Assembly (NCBI GenBank): GCA_021737325.1
Contig: JAIPED010000012.1
Location: forward strand, 1-39,740
Reading direction: 5' to 3'
Length of the DNA: 39,740 bases
DNA from: Deltaproteobacteria bacterium
Lineage (GTDB): Bacteria > Desulfobacterota > Syntrophia > Syntrophales > JAIPED01
Position 1 is the first letter of the stretch. Every line of letters begins with the position of its first letter. A model generated the notes under the pieces. That model was not told the DNA's origin. It did not search any database and saw only the letters and a program-made list of their open reading frames with translations. A program made the translations under genes and the position numbers. Shown piece after piece: positions 8,338 to 16,391 of the stretch.

Positions 8338-11322
8338 TTAAAATGTTAGCGTTGCTTGCCAGATGCGTTTCAATTCTGCCGTTGATTCCATGATCAGGGG
8401 CTTATCCGCGAGCCCATATATTTGCAGCATTTTTTCCTCGGTAACAACACCTACCTCGCCAAAGGAGCAACCCTGGAGAGCAACTTCAAACCTGTCCTTA
8501 TTTTCGGGTGCAACGCTAATCACAAAACGGCTGGCGCTTTCGCTAAACAATAAAGCCTCTTCTGGCAGCGCCACTAGTTGCGGCACCGCTGTTAGGTAAA
8601 TATTCGCTCCGAGTCCTCCCGCAAAAACGCTTTCCGCCAGCGCCACCGCCAAGCCGCCATCGGAACAATCATGGGCTGAGGCAACAAGCCCAGCGCTGAT
8701 TGCCCCATGCAGGGCGTTGTACATTTTTTTCGCCTTGGTGGCGTTAACGACGGGAACCTTGTTGCCGATGTATCCCCTGAGGGCATACCATTCGGAACCG
8801 CCCAGCTCCTCATGGGTTTCCCCAAGGATATAAATAATATCCCCCGCTTTTTTGAAATCCATCGTTACTGATAGTCGGACATCAACCATCTTTCCGATTA
8901 CCGAAAAAAGAAGGGTTGGAGGAATGGATATCTTTTTTGTGCCTATCTGATAATCGTTCTTCATGCTGTCTTTTCCCGAAATGCAGGGTGTTCCGAAGGC
9001 AACGGTATAATCGTAAAGCGCTTGGTTGGCACGCACCAGTTGCGCCAGCTTGTACTCTCCATCGGGATTGCGCTCGCTAACAACGGGATCACACCAACAG
9101 AAATTGTCCAGACAGGCAAGGTGTTCTAATGATGCGCCCACGGCAACTGCGTTGCGAATGGCTTCATCAAGGGCGCAAGCGGCCATGTGATAGGTGTCAA
9201 TATCGCTATAGCGAGGACAAATACCGTTGCTCACCACAACCCCAGCATAGGAATCCAACAAGGGGCGAATCACCGCGGCATCACTGGGACCATCGTTGTT
9301 CTCCCCCGTGAAGGGCTTGATAACCGAACCTCCCTGCACCTCATGATCATACCGCCTGACTGTGGATTCCTTGGAGCAGATATTTTGTCGCGCCAAGAGT
9401 CGTTTTAAGCCGCTTGCCAATTCATCCCTGCTGGCAGGAGGAGGCTCTTTGTGGCTGGGTTGCTGCCAGAGCGCTCGCAAACGCATCTGCGGCAGCCCTT
9501 CGTGCAGAAAATCCATGGCGATGAAGACAACCGTTTTCTTGCCGTAGCGGATATGAAAATAGCCGCTGTCTGTGTAATGACCTATCGCTGTTGCCTCAAC
9601 ATCCATTTTTTTTGCCAACGAAAGAAAATTTTCTAACTTGCTTACTTCTACGGCAAGAGTCATGCGTTCCTGCGATTCAGAAATTAGAATCTCCCAAGGA
9701 TTAAGCCCGTGATACTTAAGAGGAGCGAGAAGCAAATCCAAATCGCATCCTCCCGCTAACCTGGCAGTTTCCCCTACGGATGATGAAAGTCCGCCCGCGC
9801 CATTGTCGGTTATACAGCGATAAAGTTCTTTATCGCGGGCAACAAGCAAGAAATCCGTCATTTTCTTTTGTGTTATTGGATCTCCGATTTGTACCGCACT
9901 TACCGGTGAGCCTTCGTGCAGTTCTTCCGAAGAAAATGTTGCCCCATGAATACCGTCCTTGCCAATACGACCGCCGACCATAACAACAACATCGCCAGGA
10001 TAGATTTCTTTTCCGTGAGTGTCCTTGCCGTTGATCCTCTTGGGCATTATGCCACCCGTTCCGCAATAGACCAAGGGCTTTCCCAAAAATCTCTCATCAA
10101 ACACTATGCAACCGTTAATCGTGGGAATGCCGCTCTTGTTGCCACCGTGCTCGACTCCTTCACGAACACCTTCAAAAATGCGGCGAGGATGCAAAATTCG
10201 TTCGGGAAGTGTTTGCTGATAATCCGGCGGGGCAAAACAAAAAACATCGGTGTTGAAGATAAGCTTGGCGCCGATTCCCGTGCCAAAAGGATCCCGATTT
10301 ACCCCAACAATGCCAGTCAATGCGCCGCCATATGGATCGAGAGCTGAAGGAGAATTGTGGGTTTCTACTTTAAAAACGATATTATATTCTTCATCAAACG
10401 AGATGATGCCCGCATTATCCACAAACACCGAAAGACAAAAATCCCTCTCTCCCTTTTCCTCGCGGACCCTTTGTGTTGCTCCTTTGATGAAAGTGGCAAA
10501 GAGTGAGTTTATCTCATGACGCATCTTGCCGTCATGATAATCAATAACGGCATTGAATATTTTATGCTTGCAGTGTTCTGACCAAGTTTGTGCGAGGCAC
10601 TCCAATTCCGCATCCGTGATGTTCTTCCCAAGGCCAAACTGGGCACGACGCTCAATGACTGCGGGCAAGCGTAAGTGTTCTTGCAGAATTTTCATTTCTT
10701 CCAGCGAGAGGGAAAGTAGCCGTTTACGGCTAAGCGCCACTAAGTCAGCATCGCTAATTTCCAGCGATATCTCTTCCACCAGCGGAGCTTTGTTCTCACT
10801 CACCAAGGGGATGTATGGCTTGTTGCCACCCTTTTCCCGATACTCCTCCAAGGAGAAGATGCCATACTTCTCGACCAGTTTATTAGCGAGCAACCCCGAT
10901 GCTATGTGTGCAACATCGGAACGCCCGATGTTACCCTGCAGGAGGTACTGCTTGGAAGTGAAAACCCTAAACAGTTGATCGTCACTTTTTTTGAGCGCGG
11001 TGAGCAAAGCCTCACTAGCGGTTTTGCCTACATTATCGGTAACTCCAGGCAAGAAGCCCACTTCAATTATCCACGAAAAATTATCTTTCCGTAAAGCAAG
11101 CGGTGCATCAATGGTGTAGGTATGAATAACGGGGTCGGAGAAAACTGAGGAAGCAAGATACTCCAACTCATGGGGGGAAAGCTCTCCGACAATAGAATAG
11201 ACATCAACGACACGGACGGCAACAACGCTAATCCCCAAATGCTCGTTGATTCTGCGCTTCACACCTTCGCCGAGAACATCGCCGATTTTATCCTGAAAAC
11301 CTATCTCAATACGGTGAGCCAT
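8338..11322 (-). CDS. purL: Phosphoribosylformylglycinamidine synthase large subunit with fused PurS-like N-terminus
   Basis: The ATP-dependent FGAM synthetase subunit. I place the start at ATG 11322 (MAHRIEIGFQ), giving 994 residues. The frame is open for 65 more codons upstream, but those resemble nothing and overlap the divergent gene; no strong ribosome site precedes either ATG. Residues about 3-75 and 84-150 look like two PurS-type repeats (the second reads EVGFLPGVTDNVGKTASEAL). The first AIR-synthase-like half carries TWSEHCKHK (246-254), FKVETHNSPSALDPYGG, DPFGTGIGAK and YCGTGG. The second half carries ISGKDSM, SAHDCSDGG and GGLGANIYL. No separate purS gene is nearby, which agrees with the fusion. 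It is paired with purQ and is divergent from the gene at 11501. Confidence 0.93.
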   Translation of the reverse strand: MAHRIEIGFQDKIGDVLGEGVKRRINEHLGISVVAVRVVDVYSIVGELSPHELEYLASSVFSDPVIHTYTIDAPLALRKDNFSWIIEVGFLPGVTDNVGKTASEALLTALKKSDDQLFRVFTSKQYLLQGNIGRSDVAHIASGLLANKLVEKYGIFSLEEYREKGGNKPYIPLVSENKAPLVEEISLEISDADLVALSRKRLLSLSLEEMKILQEHLRLPAVIERRAQFGLGKNITDAELECLAQTWSEHCKHKIFNAVIDYHDGKMRHEINSLFATFIKGATQRVREEKGERDFCLSVFVDNAGIISFDEEYNIVFKVETHNSPSALDPYGGALTGIVGVNRDPFGTGIGAKLIFNTDVFCFAPPDYQQTLPERILHPRRIFEGVREGVEHGGNKSGIPTINGCIVFDERFLGKPLVYCGTGGIMPKRINGKDTHGKEIYPGDVVVMVGGRIGKDGIHGATFSSEELHEGSPVSAVQIGDPITQKKMTDFLLVARDKELYRCITDNGAGGLSSSVGETARLAGGCDLDLLLAPLKYHGLNPWEILISESQERMTLAVEVSKLENFLSLAKKMDVEATAIGHYTDSGYFHIRYGKKTVVFIAMDFLHEGLPQMRLRALWQQPSHKEPPPASRDELASGLKRLLARQNICSKESTVRRYDHEVQGGSVIKPFTGENNDGPSDAAVIRPLLDSYAGVVVSNGICPRYSDIDTYHMAACALDEAIRNAVAVGASLEHLACLDNFCWCDPVVSERNPDGEYKLAQLVRANQALYDYTVAFGTPCISGKDSMKNDYQIGTKKISIPPTLLFSVIGKMVDVRLSVTMDFKKAGDIIYILGETHEELGGSEWYALRGYIGNKVPVVNATKAKKMYNALHGAISAGLVASAHDCSDGGLAVALAESVFAGGLGANIYLTAVPQLVALPEEALLFSESASRFVISVAPENKDRFEVALQGCSFGEVGVVTEEKMLQIYGLADKPLIMESTAELKRIWQATLTF

Positions 11323-11500
11323 TAGCAGTGTTGGTAGGATTCCCTTCAATACTTTTGGAACAAAAGCGGCAACCCGCATAGCAAAAGAAGTATGACAAGG
11401 CAACCGCCGAGATGAAATTGTTCGCAATGCGAAAAAGTCCTTGCTTATATTCGGTTTTTTTTTTAGTTGCTCTCCCTTAGACACTAGGGGGTTGCGGACC

Positions 11501-11782
11501 ATGGCAAAGATTAGCAAGGGCGATTATCTCAGTTGTGAAATATGCGGCTTGTCTCTCATCGTTGATGAAACCAATGCCTATGGCAAAGCGGAGGTTATGT
11601 GTTGTGATTTCCCCATGGCGAGCGGAAAAGCTTCTGCGGCGCGTGCCAGGAAAAGGGCAAAATTACTGAGAGCGAAAATAGAGGAAAGCAAATCGCAAAG
11701 GGCTCTCTCAGATGGGGACAAAAAGGTAGTCAAAAGCAAGGGTACTCAAAACGGTGGCAAGAATGAAGCCCCGTCTAAGTAG
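11501..11782 (+). CDS. Desulforedoxin-like metal-binding domain with basic C-terminal tail
   Basis: I start at ATG 11501 (MAKISKGDYL), giving 93 residues; the frame is open for 20 codons upstream without a better site. Residues 7-38 read YLSCEICGLSL...VMCCDFPM, which follows the desulforedoxin / desulfoferrodoxin N-terminal pattern of C-x2-C and a later C-C pair ligating one iron or zinc. The spacer between the pairs is slightly longer than in desulforedoxin. The remaining 55 residues are rich in Lys, Arg, Ala, Ser and Gly, like a nucleic-acid-binding tail. It sits 73 nt before the histone-like repeat gene on the same strand. A redox or zinc-ribbon role is possible; function is not known to me. 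Confidence 0.65.
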   Translation: MAKISKGDYLSCEICGLSLIVDETNAYGKAEVMCCDFPMASGKASAARARKRAKLLRAKIEESKSQRALSDGDKKVVKSKGTQNGGKNEAPSK

Positions 11783-11855
11783 TACAGTTTTTATGGGTAG
11801 GGGTTTAGCTTCACAACGGCACTAAAAAGAATAACGAGAGAGAGGGAAGGGCACT

Positions 11856-12290
11856 ATGTTCGCGGACGACATTCAGGTTGTAGGTTTAGACACGGAGGCG
11901 GTTGTGTCTGAAGCGTCTCCTAAAGAAAGCAAGCTATCAGAAAAAAAACCGTTAGCCAAGAAGCCCGTTGTTAAAAAAGCAACGGAAAAGAAAGCGGCGA
12001 TTAAAAAACCGGCGGAGAAGAAGCCCGTTGTCAAAAAAGCCGCAGTGAAAAAGGTCGTGGCTAAGAAGCCCGTAGTCAAGAAAGCCGTAGCTAAAAAGGT
12101 CGTAGCTAAGAAACCCGTAGTCAAGAAAGCCGTAGCTAAAAAGGTCGTAGCCAAGAAACCCGCCGTCAAGAAAGCCGTAGCTAAAAAGGTCGTGGCCAAA
12201 AAACCCGTCGTCAAGAAAGCCGCGGTTAAAAAGGTCGTAGCCAAGAAGCCTGTAGTGAAAAAAACATCCACAAAAACAAAGAAAGTTTAA
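11856..12290 (+). CDS. Histone H1-like Lys/Ala/Val/Pro repeat protein
   Basis: The 144-residue protein has an acidic start (MFADDIQVVGLDTEAVVSEA) followed by about 115 residues of extremely basic low-complexity sequence. From residue 57 it consists of five copies of a 15-residue unit of the type VVAKKPVVKKAVAKK, the last partial, ending KKTSTKTKKV. This resembles the C-terminal tail of histone H1 and bacterial H1-like proteins that bind DNA non-specifically and compact the nucleoid. That role is inference from composition. The start has GGAAGGG seven bases upstream, and a strong bidirectional terminator follows. The open frame on the other strand is a shadow of the repeat. Confidence 0.8.
   Translation: MFADDIQVVGLDTEAVVSEASPKESKLSEKKPLAKKPVVKKATEKKAAIKKPAEKKPVVKKAAVKKVVAKKPVVKKAVAKKVVAKKPVVKKAVAKKVVAKKPAVKKAVAKKVVAKKPVVKKAAVKKVVAKKPVVKKTSTKTKKV
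12024..12263 (+). repeat. 45-bp tandem coding repeat in the histone-like gene
   Basis: About five near-identical 45-bp units (aagaaagccgtagctaaaaa and gtcgtagctaagaaacccgt blocks) encode the 15-residue VVAKKPVVKKAVAKK unit. Units differ mostly at third positions and at gcc/gta for the Pro-Val/Ala positions. Tandem identity of this length predicts copy-number variation by slippage. Confidence 0.85.
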
Positions 12291-12312
12291 GTTTTTGTTT
12301 GGTCAACTAGCT

Positions 12313-12350
12313 AAAAAAGCACGGCCCTGCTCCTAGGGTCGTGCTTTTTT
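12313..12350. terminator. Bidirectional rho-independent terminator
   Basis: AAAAAAGCACG and CCCT pair with AGGG and CGTGCTTTTTT around a 6-nt loop, with one mismatch. A T6 run follows on each strand. It ends the histone-like transcription unit. Confidence 0.9.
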
Positions 12351-12491
12351 CATCCGCCTGCCACCAGCAAGATGGTAAAATTTACTTTGCTAGTATTCTG
12401 TTTGATACCAGTAGCGCCATAGGTGGCACAAGACCGTTGGGTTGTCTGGGAAAGCAAATAAAAAACTCCCTACGATAAACGAGAGGTGAAA

Positions 12492-13280
12492 ATGGAAAGA
12501 ACGGATACCCTTTTGCTTGCAGCGAAGAATGCGGCGCTACTTGCGGGAACAATGCTAAGGGAGCGGATGTTAGAAACGCATAAAATTACCTACAAAGGAG
12601 AAATTGACATCGTTACCGAGGCGGATAAAGCCGCGGAGGAGTTGATTATTGCAAAGCTGCAGAAGACAACAAACGATTTTGAATTTCTGGCGGAAGAATC
12701 GGCGTCTTCAAACTCTATTCCCCAAAGCTGTTGGGTAATAGATCCACTTGACGGTACAACAAACTATTCGCGAGGTTATCCCGTTTTTTGTGTCTCCATC
12801 GCCTTGCGCATAGAAGGACAAGAAATTTTGGGTGTTATCTACAATCCCATGCTGGAAGAATTATTTTATGCTACCAGAGGAAAAGGTGCTTTTCTCAACG
12901 AAAAACGGGTGCGTTGCTCTCAAGTAAGTGTGTTAGGAAAAAGTCTTCTGGCCACAGGTTTTCCCTACGACATCCGCACCAATCCAGACAACAACCTGAA
13001 TCATTTTTCTGTACTAGCTAAAAAGGTACAAGCGATAAGAAGAGCGGGGGCGGCGGCTCTGGATTTAGCATATTTAGCAATGGGGCGCTTTGACGGATTC
13101 TGGGAGTTGCGCCTCAAACCATGGGATACTGCCGCGGGAGCGCTATTGGTAACAGAAGCGGGGGGAAAGGTAACAACCCTGCACGGGGAGGCGTTTGTGC
13201 TTGACGCGCCGCATATTCTTGCCAGCAATGGAATGATTCACGCTGATTTAATCAGGGCGATTGCCACTGATAACGGATAA
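12492..13280 (+). CDS. Inositol monophosphatase family phosphatase
   Basis: A Mg-dependent, Li-sensitive-type phosphatase of sugar or inositol phosphates (SuhB / CysQ / IMPase superfamily). I choose the ATG at 12492 over a GTG two codons earlier because GAGAGG lies five bases upstream of it. Metal ligands are visible: Glu68-Glu69 in LAEES, the signature Asp84-Pro-Leu-Asp87-Gly-Thr-Thr, and the second motif W-D-T-A-A-G near residue 215. The 262-residue length is typical. Downstream, the Cys-rich gene begins 58 nt later. Substrate cannot be told from sequence; SuhB-like or fructose-1,6-bisphosphatase-like activity are both possible. Confidence 0.9.
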   Translation: MERTDTLLLAAKNAALLAGTMLRERMLETHKITYKGEIDIVTEADKAAEELIIAKLQKTTNDFEFLAEESASSNSIPQSCWVIDPLDGTTNYSRGYPVFCVSIALRIEGQEILGVIYNPMLEELFYATRGKGAFLNEKRVRCSQVSVLGKSLLATGFPYDIRTNPDNNLNHFSVLAKKVQAIRRAGAAALDLAYLAMGRFDGFWELRLKPWDTAAGALLVTEAGGKVTTLHGEAFVLDAPHILASNGMIHADLIRAIATDNG

Positions 13281-13338
13281 GTTCCCTTGCGCGAATTTCT
13301 TTGCCGGCTGGGGGTATGCCTGGGTAGGATTTGGTGTG

Positions 13339-13548
13339 ATGAGAATAGTTAATGAAGAAATTCTTTGCGGAGTTTGCCAGAACGAACGGGCAATAATTTT
13401 TTGTGATGGTTGCGATTTACCCCTCTGCGCTAACTGCCGTTTTTTTGATTTATGGGGATACGGTTGCGGCCATGTGGACACAAAAGTATTTTGTCAGAAG
13501 TGTAACGACGATATAAAGAAGAACCCGTATGGCGGAGCGATTAAATGA
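13339..13548 (+). CDS. Cys-rich zinc-binding mini-protein
   Basis: I start at ATG 13339 (MRIVNEEILC), giving 69 residues; the frame is open 26 codons further upstream with no good site. Four C-x2-C pairs (CGVC, CDGC, CANC, CQKC) plus C-G-H suggest two cross-braced zinc sites of B-box or treble-clef type. Its stop overlaps the start of the next gene as ATGA, so the two are translationally coupled. The function is not known to me; the coupling suggests it acts with, or on the same membrane target as, the YihY-cNMP protein. Confidence 0.7.
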   Translation: MRIVNEEILCGVCQNERAIIFCDGCDLPLCANCRFFDLWGYGCGHVDTKVFCQKCNDDIKKNPYGGAIK

Positions 13549-14813
13549 AGCCGTGTAGAAATCAGTTTAATCTTGGTGAGTTTATTGAACAAACCGCGCT
13601 TGAAATTAAAAACACGATCTGGGGCGCCATCAATAACTTTCAAACCAACGGAAACACCAACCATGCTGGTGCCATAGCCTTTTATTCACTGCTCTCCATC
13701 GTTCCCTTATCCTTGCTTACCGTCTTCGTGGCGGGTAACCTTTTTGATAACAACACAAAAATCTATGAAGATCTGATTTGGTGGGTTGATTATTATTACC
13801 CTGAAGTCTCGCCAAAACTTTTTTCACGGGTGTTGGAGAGGGTCGGGCAAAATACGCAAATCATCGGCTGGATTGCGCTGGCCACTTCCATCTGGTTCTC
13901 GTCATTTGTTTTTGGTGCAATTGAAACGGCTTTCAATACCATCTTCCGCTCGCGCAGAATCCGCGGCTATTTGTTATCAAAAGCATTCGCCACGGCAATG
14001 ATCCCACTATGCTGGTTAATTGCCATTTTTTCCATGGTTGCCCATCTGCTCCTGGAGAAAATTATTACTGGGACTGCCATCAGCAATTTGTTTCCTCCCG
14101 TTATGCAGACATGGATGCTTCCCAATATTCTCCCTTTTGCCGTTGGTTGGGTATTTTTTGCGATAGTTTATAAGATAGTTCCCACAAGCAAAATAAGCTG
14201 GATAGGGGCGCTGACGGGTAGCTTTATCTTTTGCTTATTGTTAGGTGCGGCAAAAATGTTTTTCTCTTGGTATATAAGCACATTTGGCTCCTACGACATC
14301 ATTTTTGGTAGTTTGGAAAAGATGATAATCTTGTTAATCTGGATGTTCTATGTGGCTTTTATTTTTCTCTTTTGTGCCGAGCTGATAGCTTCTTATGAAA
14401 GACGCAACCTTTTGCTGATAGAAAAAACCCTGCAAAAAGGGACGGATAACGCCATGCTGGAAAAAATTCTATTTCGCCGTTTCGGCATTTTTCAGCCGAA
14501 GGGTTCTTTCATTTTCAAGGAAGGGGAAGATGGAACGGATATTTTTTACATCTTGGCAGGTGAAGTTACGCTCTTGCGAGGCGAAGGGGAGGTAGTGGAT
14601 ATTTTAGGGGCAGGTAAATTTTTTGGCGAAATTGCCGCGATTACAAGCCGTATGCGCAACTGCTCCGCCTATGCCTCTGCCGATAGCGATATCGCTCGCA
14701 TAGATGCTGCCACATTGCGTAAATTGTTTAGAAACAGCGACGATTTTGCCTTCAACTTTGTGCGCGAACTGGCATATAAACTTTCCCAACAAGGAGAGAA
14801 TAAATCCTCTTAA
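13545..14813 (+). CDS. YihY/BrkB-type membrane protein fused to a cyclic-nucleotide-binding domain
   Basis: Residues 1-285 form a YihY (formerly called RNase BN) family membrane protein with about six helices; HAGAIAFYSLLSIVPL (40-55) is the family signature. Residues about 305-415 form a cNMP-binding beta-roll: FIFKEGEDGTDIFYILAGEV, then the phosphate-binding cassette FGEIAAITSRMRNC with Gly361, Glu362 and Arg371 in the positions that bind ribose and phosphate in CRP-like domains. Because those residues are kept, nucleotide binding is plausible. The 422-residue length equals YihY (about 290) plus one cNMP domain. It overlaps the Cys-rich gene by 4 nt. The role, perhaps ligand-gated transport, is inference. 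Confidence 0.87.
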   Translation: MKPCRNQFNLGEFIEQTALEIKNTIWGAINNFQTNGNTNHAGAIAFYSLLSIVPLSLLTVFVAGNLFDNNTKIYEDLIWWVDYYYPEVSPKLFSRVLERVGQNTQIIGWIALATSIWFSSFVFGAIETAFNTIFRSRRIRGYLLSKAFATAMIPLCWLIAIFSMVAHLLLEKIITGTAISNLFPPVMQTWMLPNILPFAVGWVFFAIVYKIVPTSKISWIGALTGSFIFCLLLGAAKMFFSWYISTFGSYDIIFGSLEKMIILLIWMFYVAFIFLFCAELIASYERRNLLLIEKTLQKGTDNAMLEKILFRRFGIFQPKGSFIFKEGEDGTDIFYILAGEVTLLRGEGEVVDILGAGKFFGEIAAITSRMRNCSAYASADSDIARIDAATLRKLFRNSDDFAFNFVRELAYKLSQQGENKSS

Positions 14814-14893
14814 TCGCTGTATTTTCTCTTAAGTGCCGAGAGTTTCCTAACAAACGCCTTGACAAGCTGGCATAAAGTCACTACCCGCTTCGG

Positions 14894-14970
14894 CGCGGGG
14901 TGGAGCAGTCAGGTAGCTTGCTGGGCTCATAACCCAGAGGTCGGTGGTTCGAATCCACCCCCCGCTACCA
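14894..14970 (+). tRNA. Initiator tRNA-fMet (CAU)
   Basis: A 77-nt cloverleaf with encoded CCA. The anticodon CAT is at 14928-14930. The anticodon stem ends in three consecutive G-C pairs (CTGGG/CCCAG) and the first acceptor position is unpaired (C1 opposite U72), both marks of bacterial initiator tRNA. GGTTCGAATCC is the T-arm. An open frame on the other strand here is spurious. Confidence 0.97.
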
Positions 14971-15316
14971 ATCAGGTTTTTCTCTTTTCTTCCAAGTGTT
15001 TTCATAGGTGGGCTCCATCTGCGAGCTCTTTTGGTTTGACATCCCAAGAAAGTCTGATGTAGCCGCCGCCAATATGTTTTCGGTGTGCATCTTTTGCTGA
15101 AGCGCAGATTTGCGTTGGAGATGGACTCTGGGGGGTGCAGGGGGCGGTGTAGATGGGGTATTACTTTTCTTTATTTTCTAGGAATTTCCTCTTTTTATTG
15201 TACCGTTTTGCTTCTCAGGAGAGGTGCGCCCGCATGAAAGGGGGTAGATAAAAAGATTATTTCCAGTTTTACAAAGCCAATTTAGTGTAACTACCTAAAA
15301 AAGGAGAGGAGTAGCT
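14971..15316. other. 346-nt non-coding region before the CoA-transferase operon
   Basis: Stops occur in all frames. It holds T/C-rich segments and a ribosome site AAGGAGAGGAG just before 15317. It probably contains the promoter of the CoA-transferase operon, but I see no clear -35/-10 pair or terminator. Confidence 0.6.
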
Positions 15317-16372
15317 ATGGCAAGAATTCGCGACAAACGAAAAAAAGCAGAGATAATAAGCTTGGAACAGGCTGTGAAAACCTTCATGCACGATGGTATC
15401 GTGTGTGCTTTTAGTGGGTTTACGGGTTTTAACCGCAATCCCTTTGCCTTTGCTTGGGAAACCGCAAGACAGGGGGTTAAAAATCTACATGTGCTGGATC
15501 GTCATGGAAGTCAGTGTACTTGGCTACTCAATGCGGTTGAAGCGATCAAAATTTTTGAGACTAATTGGATGGGGTGGGGTGAAATGGCAGGGAAGTTGGA
15601 TATGAACCTGCAACGGAATTACAAGGCTGGCAAAATGATCCTTGAGGATTATTCCCACGGTGCTACCGCCATGCGTTTTCTCGCCGGCGCCGTTGGTGCT
15701 CCCTTTATTCCTTACTATGCTCCACTCGGTTCCGACTTGTACAACCCCAAGTATGATTCCTTGGGGAAGGCAGGACTTAGAGATGGAAAAAATCCCCGCA
15801 TCGCCAAGAAAAAATTTATCCAAATGGAAGACCCCTTTTATGGTGATGGAGATGTTATTTTAGTCCCTGCCGCCAGGCCTGAATTGGCGATCATCCATGT
15901 CGCTCAGTGTGGAGAAAAAGGAACTGCCCGCTGGCGCGGTGTTAGTACAATAGATAAGGAAATTGCCTTTGCTTCGGATAAGGTGATCATCCTTGCCGAG
16001 GAAGTTGTTTCTGAAGCGGAATTGAGGAAAACCCCCGAAGCGAACCAAATTCCCTTCTTTACGGTCGATGCCATCGTTGAGTGCCCTTGGGGTGCTTTTC
16101 CCAGCTCGGTACCTTTCTATTATGACTACGACGCGCCTTTCATGAGAGAAATGGATAAGGCATCTAGAACCCCCGAAGACATCAAAAAATGGTTGGATGA
16201 ATGGGTTTTTGGTCCTGCCAATTGGGAAGATTTTGTCATTAAGCTAGGCGCAAAGCGTCTGCTGGACTTGAAGGCTGACAGCGTTAGCGGTTACAGCTCT
16301 CGCATGTTGCGAGGAAAGGTTCCGCCTCCAAGAATGACTCTGCCGTTGTCCGTTATCAGAAGCGGCTACTAA
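15317..16372 (+). CDS. CoA-transferase family I, alpha subunit (glutaconate CoA-transferase A-like)
   Basis: The alpha subunit of a heteromeric enzyme that moves CoA between acyl donors and acids. The 351 residues fit the GctA-type subunit. Visible features are the N-terminal strand ISLEQAVKTFMHDG, the glycine-rich GFTGFNRNPFAFAWE loop, ILEDYSHGATAMRFLAGA, and the region AARPELAIIHVAQCGEKG. The catalytic glutamate resides in the beta subunit, encoded 19 nt downstream. A strong AAGGAGAGG site precedes the ATG. With the acyl-CoA dehydrogenase downstream, it may activate a short-chain or dicarboxylic acid. The acid cannot be named from sequence; glutaconate is only the nearest named family. Confidence 0.85.
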   Translation: MARIRDKRKKAEIISLEQAVKTFMHDGIVCAFSGFTGFNRNPFAFAWETARQGVKNLHVLDRHGSQCTWLLNAVEAIKIFETNWMGWGEMAGKLDMNLQRNYKAGKMILEDYSHGATAMRFLAGAVGAPFIPYYAPLGSDLYNPKYDSLGKAGLRDGKNPRIAKKKFIQMEDPFYGDGDVILVPAARPELAIIHVAQCGEKGTARWRGVSTIDKEIAFASDKVIILAEEVVSEAELRKTPEANQIPFFTVDAIVECPWGAFPSSVPFYYDYDAPFMREMDKASRTPEDIKKWLDEWVFGPANWEDFVIKLGAKRLLDLKADSVSGYSSRMLRGKVPPPRMTLPLSVIRSGY

Positions 16373-16391
16373 GAAAGGAGGAAGATAAGCA

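Noticed and set aside
12024-12263. Repeat array considered as CRISPR
   Set aside because: Units are contiguous without spacers and encode a regular protein repeat.
11873-12271. Minus-strand hydrophobic frame of 132 codons with TTGFLATTFL repeats
   Set aside because: It is the antisense shadow of the Lys-rich repeat gene; composition comes from the repeat, and no ribosome site precedes it.
14859-14887. TTGACA as -35 of the initiator tRNA promoter
   Set aside because: The sequence 17 nt downstream (TACCCG) is a poor -10, so I do not list it as a promoter.
14847-15062. Open frames on both strands over the tRNA
   Set aside because: They cover the tRNA gene and show no family features.
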